Origin: Cyclospora cayetanensis
Lineage: Eukaryota > Apicomplexa > Conoidasida > Eucoccidiorida > Eimeriidae
NCBI RefSeq assembly: GCF_002999335.1
Contig: NW_020312317.1
Span: 1-12,707, forward strand
Direction: 5' to 3'
Length of the DNA: 12,707 bases
The translations under genes and the position numbers were made by a program. The notes under the pieces were generated by a model. It was not told where the DNA came from and did not search any database. It saw only the letters and a list, made by a program, of their open reading frames with translations. Of the stretch, positions 1-8,467 are shown piece by piece (the first letter of the stretch is position 1; the number at the start of each line of letters is the position of its first letter).

Positions 1-20
1 CATTTGCTTCTCGCCGACAG

Positions 21-763
21 GTCAGGCAGTCCTTTGTTACCGATCCTCGCCAGCGCGTCCTCTTCACAAGAACCAACTCGGCAGAAAAGCAAAAACACAG
101 TCACCGCTCTCTCGACTACGACCACCAGAGGAGCGCTGCGAGGTCGGCTCCAGTATATCCGGACTATTCGCAGAGGCGAGATGGTGCTTCCAAGGTGTGT
201 ATGTCGAGCTAGGACGGCTTTAGTGTCGTAGATGGCATGCTGCAGTGGTAGTTTATTTCAATGTGCTTGGTGTTTGTTTGCTTACCTGTTTGAGACAAGT
301 TTGTGGGTATTCTAGTAATGTTGTGTAATGTTTCGAAGTGGATTGCCCCATCGTCACAGGCATACCAATGTGTGCGATTGACAGTGCACATAAGCTGGCA
401 TGGGCAAGAGGGTAGCATAAAGTGGACGGGATTTTTCTTCTATGATCTCACCTGGAAGCGCTTGAATACGATTGTTTAAGTGCTTTCGGCGTTTGTACTA
501 CGTCATTATGGAGAGACTCAAGGATTTCGACGGATGCATGTGCGTGTGTGTGTGTATGTGTGTGTGTGTGTATCCTTTCCACAGGCCATTTCCAGTAGGG
601 TGGGCGGTGGCAGTTGCCATGACCCACCCGTCCACGGAACGAAGGGTGAGAAGAATAGCTTTGGAATGCTTGTAAAAGCTCTAACGGGAAGAGGGGTGTG
701 GCAGTCTTCACCAGAATTGTACAGTTTGATGCAAAGTAGTAAGCTGTGCAAAAAGGTCTGGCG
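21..763 (+). CDS. Two probable 5' exons (21-194, 585-763) of the large spliced gene; 5' end outside window
   Basis: Seen: the window opens with an acceptor-like stretch ending gccgacag (AG at 19-20), then an open exon 21-194 (58 codons, rich in Arg, Ser and Gln) ending CAAG|GTGTGT in phase 0. A second exon, 585-763, follows the acceptor tatcctttccacag in phase 0. It reads as a coding-like stretch (VKALTGRGVWQSSPELYSLM within it) and ends GCG|GTGAGT in phase 2. The phases agree with one another and with a downstream exon starting at 849. No domain is recognised. Inference: these are internal exons of the gene continuing to 6830. Alternative: reading past 763 gives TGA at 765-767, so 585-767 could be the last exon of a separate gene, with the large gene starting at the ATG at 940. 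The very short gap (173 bases) and the strong GTGAGT donor favour one gene. In 1-194 all three plus frames are open, so frame choice there rests on splice phase. Confidence 0.42.
195..584 (+). other. Probable intron with a TG microsatellite near its 3' end
   Basis: The donor is CAAG|GTGTGT at 195 and the acceptor is tatcctttccacag at 571-584, length 390. It joins two phase-0 exon ends. The TG repeat lies directly upstream of the pyrimidine tract. Confidence 0.45.
541..571. repeat. TG dinucleotide microsatellite
   Basis: A run of TG units interrupted by C at 543 and A at 556. It abuts the pyrimidine tract and AG of the proposed acceptor at 583-584. Confidence 0.95.
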
Positions 764-848
764 GTGAGTTCCACTTAAAGTCGGAGTACTGCAGCGTCTC
801 GCATCTTCCCAAGTGCATTGTGTGTATGTGACATTATTCAGAGAGCAG
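764..848 (+). other. Tentative short intron linking the 5' exons to the large gene
   Basis: The donor GCG|GTGAGT is a near-ideal consensus. The proposed acceptor, attcagagagcag ending at 848, gives the required phase (2 bases before, 1 after) and stays downstream of the in-frame TGA at 829-831. At 85 bases it is shorter than the other introns here. An alternative acceptor in the same phase, ending tcatcggag at 899, would give 136 bases. Confidence 0.35.
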
Positions 849-3800
849 AGGTGGTGCGGTCAAGGCTTACTTCCCACGAGAACCTTTAAATCATCGGAGT
901 GGCGAGAAGGCACAAAGCTGCGGCTTACCAGCCGCATATATGAGCGGAGCGGCTGCAGATGCAGGCACCTCCCCAGAGGTCGTGTCGGGCTCTTTGGCCA
1001 CTCCTTCAGGACTATGTGCCCCCATTTCCAGGATTCCTCGTGAAACAGCATTGCGCCCACCAGCTTTGCCATCCATACCGGAAAAGCCTCTCGCTAGTAT
1101 CCTTCCAGTGCGCTTGAAAGGTCTTACCCAAAATAGGGTACTTGGGAAAAACCGGGCGCCTTTCCTGCGCGAGGCTTGCTATACAGAAGGACGAAGTCCA
1201 TCGTCCTCAGTATCTCCCGAACGGATTCCCAAATCTCTTGCACACTGTCAGTGCCACGCGCACTTACTAAAGAGTAACCATGTGTGTCTCCCACAAGGTA
1301 ACGCAGGCGACCCTTTAGGGTGTTTCCCTTTGGGAGCTCTCACTCCACAGCCTGGTCCCGCACTCCTGCCCTCAGTGGCAGGAACACAACCACAGCAGAA
1401 CGGCTCTGCTACCTCCAGCAGAGTTTGCGGCGTGACGCATTGTAGAGACTATAATAAAGAGACGACAGGAAATCTGAAGCACGGCGCCTGGTGCCAGCAT
1501 TTAGAAGGCCCAGCAACTTCAGAACTTTTACTTTGTTCGGAGTCACAGCCTTGTGAGCACGCCGAGACACTTGGAAGGCCGAGCCGCAATTTATGCTGCG
1601 CGAGCTCTAACAAAGACGTCCGAAGGGTTTTTTACAGGCGCTGCGTCGAAACGAGTGACCCGGTTCCTTTGGTGGTTGTTGAGCCACCAACACGCGCCAT
1701 ATGCATCAGGGGACAGCCGAGACAAAACTTAGAGGCTCACTCCGTCGTCGGTGCATCTGGTAGAAAGCGGTGCTTTCGGGAGAAAGTAACAGACCAACAC
1801 CCTTATCTGGAGGAGCGCCTAATAGAGGAAGATCTGGTAGAGCATGCGCAACAGCAGCTCCAGAACGCTGCGAAAAAACCTGCCTGTGCTAGAGCCGCTA
1901 CAGGAGACTCAAAGTCAGTAAAGCCTCAAACCGGTAAGCCTCTGCAGCGCGGTTGCCTGCCTGCCATTGAGTCCATAGGATGCCAGGTTGCATCTATGTC
2001 TAAGGCCCACACGAGCCCAAATCTCTCAGTGCTCTGCGTTCGCACCCCATTTGGTAGGCCTCCAACACCATCAGGTGGTTGAAAAGTTTGAGGCGATTTG
2101 TTCAGAGCCAGCCTCGACGGTTCCAGAAGGCCGAAAATTCTGCGCTGCCCAAGGGATCGTGGCATCTAGTCCAAGGCAGCAGAAAGAGGCATATTCTTCC
2201 TGGGGAACAGCCATGACGAGAACCGCAGAACGGACGGAAGCACTGCAGTGCAGGAACTTCTGCGGCTCGGCACCTCACAGCCAGATGCCTGCTGCGTGTC
2301 TAACGCAAGCAGAATCACATGGAAACACTGATGCTTACAGCCCACTTGCCGACCTCGAATCACAGGCTGTGAAGCAGCTTCACAATAGGCAGACGGCTTT
2401 GCAGCAGCCTCTCCCACAGTGCTTACAAGAACGACGCCAGGAAGGCCGCGCGGCAGTTCCTCTGAAAACTCCAAACAATCGCTCCGTTCACCCTCCACGT
2501 GAGGAACGCAAGAACCGAACTGCCCAAGAAGACCTTTGCGAGCACCAGATTGGGGCCTCCTCGCTTGCTTCAGACGGGCTGAAACCTTCACAGCAATGCG
2601 CATTAGGCTGCGTACCTGTGGCTACGCCTCGCGAACCGCGCGCCAGTAAGCGCGTCCAGCGCGAAGTAATGCAGCTCCCGATAACTCCAATGCAGTCTCC
2701 AGCTGCCTCGGACCGCCCTGTGCGGAAAGCGTACCAGCAGCAGCAACAAGTTCATCACTCCACCTGGTGTTTCAAAGTGCAACAGGGACATAAGACACCT
2801 CAGATAGTGGCAAAGCAGGTGGGCGGCCTCCGTCCCTCGAAGCAACAGCGGCACAGGTACCTAGTCAGCAGCCGCAGCCAAGGGATTTAACCAAATGGCT
2901 CCCTGCATAGTTCCCTGCGTGGCGGTTACAAATAAATGGTCGATGTAGTATCTTATGGTTAGAGTAGAGCTCCTTTGCGTGAAGCATTGATGCTTGGCGC
3001 CGCGACCAGATCTGTTGAAGGAGACTTGGTGGGGAAAGGGAGGGGATCGGGGGTAGCGAAGAGTGGAATGATGGCCTAGGAGAAAGCTCTGCACTTCAAC
3101 CACCCTACGAAAGATTTCTGGCTAACTCCATCTCTGGAACCTTGCATTTGTTGAATGCTCTGCTCGCAGTCGCAGACCTGAGACCCTTATCTCTCCCCAC
3201 AGCAGCCTCATCACCCTGCAGGACGGATGTGCCTCTGAAAGCGCGTGCTTGCATCGAGAAGAGGCAGATGTTCCTTCGGCATCCGCGGCGGCTTGTGGCA
3301 CACGCCAGCCTTGCTGTAAAGCCGTCTCCTCTGCTCTACAGCCTCACAATGTGCCGTGTCAGACGATGATTAGGGAATGCGCAGGAGCAGCTGCGGGGGC
3401 TCTGTGTGCAAGCACCACGCCGGTCCAGAGGGCCCCCACGATTGTGCAAGACAAGTCCAAAGGTGGAATTTTCTCCGCATCGTCTCATTTTGCTACACAC
3501 AGCGCTGAGCAGGCAACAACGACTGAGTTAAAAAAGCTGCCAGCCCCATCATGCAACTTTTGGCGATCTGTTCGCGCCTCAGGAAGTAGCCCGGAATGCA
3601 GCCTGCCAACCCCACTCGTCTCCAGCAGTACTATTCCAGCAACAGTGCAATACCCAACTAAACGCACCTCGCCAGTGACCAGTTGCGAAGCACTGGAGGT
3701 TAGCTCAAGCCAAGTGTGCCTCTCGGATTCTCCAAAGTGCAGCTGCTTCGGGCGGGAAGCTAATTACTACTCAAGAGGGCCTTCGAACACCACAGCCCAT

Positions 3801-6800
3801 AAAATAGCTAGCGCCTCTCCGATATGCTGTAACTGCAAAATCAGGAGCCACTCGGCAGGCTCTGGGCTGGTCCTGCCTGCAGAAGCTAGTGAACAAGGAA
3901 TTGAATTTACATTGAACCGACCTTGCTGCAGGCCTGTCAAAAACAGTCATGAAGGGCATTCAGCAGCCAAAGGATGCTTACGAAGCCTATCGTCTCCGGG
4001 CCGAGTGAGGCCGGCAACTCCGGTCCCTGCGCAGCTTGCTGGTACTGTAGCAGGCGAAGAGGCAGCGTCTCCGTTTCCATGTGACTGCCGAATACAGCGC
4101 AATGAAGCTCGTAGGCATGAGTGTGCAGACGGCAGTGCGTGTCACTGCCTCTGTCGGCCAAGGGCTTTGTGCATGTCATTGACTACAACCTTTTCAGAGA
4201 CTTCCGCAGCAAGCGATAAAGAGGAGGCTTGGAAAGAAAAGGGTGCTCAAGTAGCTTCCTTGAGGCCCTTAATGGATCCTGAAGGACTTGAGAGTGATCA
4301 GAAAGGAGTGGTCAGCCACTGTGACTTCCCTCGACTCCAGCTGGGTCCCCCGCTATTGCAGCATCTCGGTGAGGGAGACGGCCGGGAGGAAGTCCGAGTA
4401 CAAGAGGCGGCCATTCAGGAGGTCAAGCGCTCTGGGTGCGCAGGCTCATGTAATTGCCTCATTGCACCACCTGGTAGAAGCCTCCTTCCAAACCGATTTC
4501 ACGAGGAAAGGTGGATGCCTAGGGGGAACGGATCAAACCAAATAAATGCTTGCACGGAGTTACAGGCGGCTGGGCTGCGTCGTGTGGCCGAGACTCGGAA
4601 AAAGACGACGTGCGAGAAATTTTTGGATATGCTGCAGGGAACGAAAAAACGCCGTTGGGACAGCGCGCTCTCATTCGACGGCAGACACATCAGCAACAGT
4701 TCTCTGGATGCAGGTAGTGCAGAGGGAATCGTTTCCCAGAACTCCCACGTACAGAACAAACGCTGCAGTCCCAAGCCTTGTGGCCAGAAGACTGGGCACA
4801 GAGAAGGCGCCTCGTGTCCCTGTAGCACTTCTTCACCACGTCGTATTCTCAGCGAATTGTCACCATGCTCTCTGAGAGGGTGTCGCTTGCTGGACACCGG
4901 CTCGCCTTTCCAAAAAAAAGGAGAGTCTTGCGTGCCAATGCAAGCGGTCGCAGTAGGCGAAGCGCTTGCTGTTAATTGGACTTCTACTCCTACCGTCCGG
5001 GCAGACGAAAACAGGGTGGGCTGCGGCGAGGGTGTCGTCGATCCGGAACGTCCAGAAAGCCCATCCAGATTGGGAGCCTCTGCTTGTCCTTCCTCGACCC
5101 TAAAGCAAGACGCTTCGACATGGCATGAAGGCCAGGAAGGCACTGCGCCTGTACAGGGATGCACACACGCATACTTCCAACCACCCTCACTTAGCGTAAA
5201 CCCCTCCTTGGTCCCCTCCAAGGTCACAGGCATGCAATTATTGCAGCTGCCACAGCCGCCTGGAAGCTGCCATGCGTCCTCACCTCTCCGAAGCTGCAGT
5301 CCGCTGGCAAAGACAGCAATCGAAGCAGAGCTAAAGTTTGTTTGTCCTTCTTCGCCACCGAGTGCAGCAATTGCCTGCCCAGTGGCACCGCAGCAGCCTC
5401 TAGAGAATCCAACACTCCCGTTGCTGCAGAAGGGGAATGCGGACGCTCCCACTGTGGGAACCAACTTTCCATCACAAGGAGCTCAGGTGGGGGATTGCCC
5501 ACCGGGCGAAAGGGAAAACGCTATCTTGGAAACTGAGCCTATTCATGGACCTTCTGTTTCCGCTAGCAGGCGGCCTGCTGCTACAAAGTCATCGTGGCCG
5601 TCGACTGCCAAGCATCCTGCTTTGTTCGATAACAAGATTTTGTCCCCCTTGGTGAATCGCCTCATGGATACCAGGGCAGCGACGACACTTGCTGTGGAGC
5701 CACCACATACGCCTGGAGAAGGGTCAAAGCAACCTCTGAAAGCTGTAGCACCCGACGGTGCCCAGATTGCCATGTGGCAAACGCCGCATCAGCATGTAGC
5801 CAACATAGCAGCGCGCTGCTTATCCGGAAAGGCCAGCCTAGCAAGTCGAGTTCTATGCCGCCTCCGTCAGCGTGTGCGCCTCACACGCTTCCGACATAAG
5901 ATTGCCACTCGTCGCAGAGCCCCCTGTACTCTCCCATCCGCTGACCACTTAGCGAGTGCTATGGCCCAAGGCTGCAAGGATAAGCCAAAGTTGGTTACGG
6001 AAGCCTTGTTCCTCGCCCCAATGCCACTAAGGGCATTAGGGGTGAAAGAAACTACGCTAGCTTCGCTAGCAGATAAGACCGCTCAACCAGATAAAGCTGA
6101 ATTCCCACCGAGAAGAACACAAAGAAGGGTAAGTTCCTTGCAGCAACAGCATGCAAGGCAAAAGCCGACTACAGCAGAAAGCATATCGATATCATCCACG
6201 GCTCATGCGCCCCATTTGGCGAAACCAAGCAAAGATACTGCTCAAAGAATGCCTTCTGAGCGAGACAGCTCCCGAGAAGATTTAAAGTGGACTTCAAGCG
6301 GTGGGCCACTCCTCTTCTCAGCTTCAGCTTCTCACAACCGTCTTCCCACTTCCCCTTCATGCAGCTGTTCAAACTTAATTTGCGCAAATACAGAATTGAG
6401 CCGCTCGACCGAGTATCTAAGCAGCGAACGGCCCAAGAATACGTCGAAGTGTATTCGCCAGGAACTGAAGTCCACAAGCGACATTATACAAGCGGTGCTC
6501 GATGGCGCTCGCAGAGCCGTGGCTACTGCGGATTCCATAATAGATGGCTTGGATCCATGGAGTACTGCTGGCAAAAGCAACAATCGAGGACACAGACGCT
6601 GTCGCTCTCACCAAAAAAGGCAAATCCAGGCCTCTAGAGCCCCGAGAGTATTTCATAATGCGACAGCGCCTACACCATCCCCTTCTGCAGTGGGATGCAA
6701 TCCTGAAAGCAACGGCCTTGGTCAGGCTTCTTGCGCGACAGCACGGTGCCAGCGTTGCGAGAACTCAGAGCTGCAGCGATGGCAAAAGCTGCTGGAGCTC

Positions 6801-6830
6801 AATCAAATACTACAACAGCGTAAAGAATGA
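849..6830 (+). CDS. Large cysteine-rich low-complexity protein, function unknown (exons 849-1933, 2058-2856, 3203-6830)
   Basis: Three long open stretches in three frames join cleanly. 849-1933 ends CCG|GTAAGC (phase 1). 2058-2856 starts after ccatttggtag and ends CACAG|GTACCT (phase 2). 3203-6830 starts after ctctccccacag and stops at TGA 6828-6830. The last exon gives over 1,200 codons without a stop, which is strong evidence of coding. The first in-frame ATG is at 940 (weak context, T at -3), giving 1,806 residues. If the upstream exons at 21-763 belong, that Met is internal. The protein is rich in Ser, Ala, Pro, Gln and Cys and looks mostly disordered. Visible elements: seven Cys in 31 residues (4080-4172), a CSCF/CCNC Cys patch (about 3735-3840), a KKRR basic cluster (4644-4655), an Arg/Lys-rich segment (5802-5918) and a short amphipathic C-terminal helix (ELQRWQKLLELNQILQQRKE). 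No signal peptide, membrane segment or enzyme motif is seen from Met 940. I do not recognise the family. Confidence 0.75.
1934..2057 (+). other. Intron in the large gene (124 nt)
   Basis: The donor is ACCG|GTAAGC and the acceptor is accccatttggtag|GCC, preceded by a C/T-rich stretch. Removal changes the frame by exactly the amount needed to continue into the next open frame and avoids the TGA at 2080-2082. The split codon reads Gly. The acceptor at 2028-2029 would leave the frame unchanged and run into that stop. Confidence 0.65.
2733..2749. repeat. Short CAG/CAA run in coding exon
   Basis: This encodes a Gln run within the second long exon of the large gene. Short CAG-type runs of this sort are common in coccidian genes. 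Confidence 0.7.
2857..3202 (+). other. Intron in the large gene (346 nt)
   Basis: The donor is CACAG|GTACCT at 2857. The acceptor has a strong pyrimidine tract, cttatctctccccacag, ending at 3202. The split codon AG|C encodes Ser. The upstream exon frame would otherwise stop at 2888-2890. Confidence 0.72.
6016..6070. other. Two adjacent inverted repeats in the large exon
   Basis: First: ccccaatgcc (6016-6025) faces ggcatt-a-gggg (6032-6042), a ten-pair stem with one bulged A and a 6-base loop. Second: gctag (6056-6060) faces ctagc (6066-6070) around cttcg. Both lie inside the coding frame. They could form RNA hairpins or be chance. Confidence 0.5.
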
Positions 6831-8467
6831 ATCCCCATCAGCGGAGTTCCCTGTTCGTTTTCCCAGGCAGCCAGTAGACGTCAAGGAGGACTGGACATCT
6901 GTGCTGCAAGATTCCTGCAGTCAGCACCCCGGTAGGTGGAGGGGCTATTAGCGTTCACCGTCACATTGAATGGCAGTGTACAACATTCATGACTGAAGAT
7001 TAATCTTTCGTCAAGGTTTTGCGTTCATGGACGGTCGTGCCTCTACTGCTCCTCTTGAAGTTTCTTTTTAAAACCCCTTGGCCTCACAACGTCGAATTAC
7101 GTAGGAGAAAAATAATATTATCTGTTTCTATTCCAGAAACCCCCTTTCCTCGCCACACCCGGCAGATACCAGGTCTGCAGGGAATGAAGAAGAGTATGGG
7201 ATTAAAAAGCTGCACTACTAGGGCGTTCGCAAAACGCACAGTTACTTTGCTCAATACTTCTAAAACGTTTGCCGCATGCGTACGTGAGATACCACGATAC
7301 ACATCAAACGCAGCAGAAGAGCGGTACAACAATGGAGCTCGTTGTAGCTGAAATCGAAATCCAAACTGTAATCAAGTTATGTTTGCCGAAGTGCAGCTCC
7401 GCCCGCTACGCTGAAAGTGACGTTGTACAAGCAGCATACGCCCCGTCATAGAGCATGTGTTCTAAGACTTTGGGCACATTTTTCCGAGCAATTCACTATA
7501 GATAAGAGACCCGATAGAGGGGGCAAATTCAAACAGACGAAACCCCAATGGACCGACTTCAACGATTCCCATATTCCTGTTTTGAGCTTTCTTTACAATT
7601 CCAGACTACTGCTATTGGATTAGTAGGGACTGCTATACTCCCAGAACGGGAAATCCTGCAGCACCGTATGACTTTAAATACTGTATTATGTGAGGCCAGC
7701 CCTGGAGCGGCTCCCTTGAAGGAAGTCATTGTGCCAAGTGTCTTCGTTATGAGCCACTCTTGGGAGCATAAAGGCGTGGAGGGGTCTAATCCCGACGTTC
7801 CATCGGGTCAATACACGTCTATATCTGTATTTTCCTCCATATGTATTTACACATGTTGCTTAATTTTGAGTTTGTTTAATATTTTACTATGAGTTGGCAG
7901 AGGCAGAACACGGGTAGTGGGTGGATCGGCTGCGCTTGGCTGCAGCGGACGGACCCGAAAGCAACCGACAAAAGAAACGCGTATTCCTGTAAGTGGAAAC
8001 TTTTCAATTTCTATAATGCCTGAGCGAAGTTGCTTTCTCGCAACTGGTGAAGGGATCAAGAGCTTACTGATTGGCGAAACCTCCGTGCCCCCCATTCTTC
8101 CACGTGTATGACGCCATCCGCATCGTTTGCAGTGGCCAGATATGGCTGTCTTCCAATCCGTATATATGATGGAGCGGTGCTTTTAGGGTCAGAATCTGTC
8201 TTACAGCAGAAGCAAGCGCATCTCCAGCAGCTCGAAAGAAGTTCTACTTCTGACCTTTTCCCCTGTCCCCACCCCACGCAGTCAGCACATGTACCCCCCT
8301 TTGCCTCTTCCCCACCGTATCCAGCCATTGCTGACGCCGCGATCGTGCCATCACTGCGTGCTCTTGCCGCCATTTGGCGTTCCCCGTCGAATCATCACGG
8401 GGCGTGCCGGCCAAGTGGCTCGGTCTGGTTTTTGTGGATACTCCTATTCTTTGTAGTGGCATTTGCC
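6831..8467. other. Spacer between the large gene and the HAD gene; no convincing gene
   Basis: Only short open frames occur on either strand, with many stops, and 7,000-7,900 is visibly more A/T-rich than the flanking exons. It presumably holds the 3' UTR of the large gene and the promoter and 5' UTR of the HAD gene. A splice-like pair occurs just after the TGA (acceptor cgttttcccag ending 6866, donor CCG|GTAGGT near 6931) and may mark an alternative 3' exon. The frame of the HAD gene stays open upstream from 8108 to 8467. No tRNA, element end or long repeat is visible. Confidence 0.6.

Noticed and set aside
1311..1322. Telomere-like accctttagggt
   Set aside because: It is a single short palindrome within a coding exon, not a repeat array.
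2054..2074. 21-base mini-intron (GTAGGC to CATCAG)
   Set aside because: Its length is a multiple of three, so removal would not leave the frame that stops at 2080-2082. It is also far shorter than the other introns.
4499..5464. Minus-strand gene of 321 codons
   Set aside because: The plus frame here belongs to an exon of over 1,200 codons with a good splice acceptor. The antisense frame shows no domain and no introns of its own, so it is treated as a shadow.
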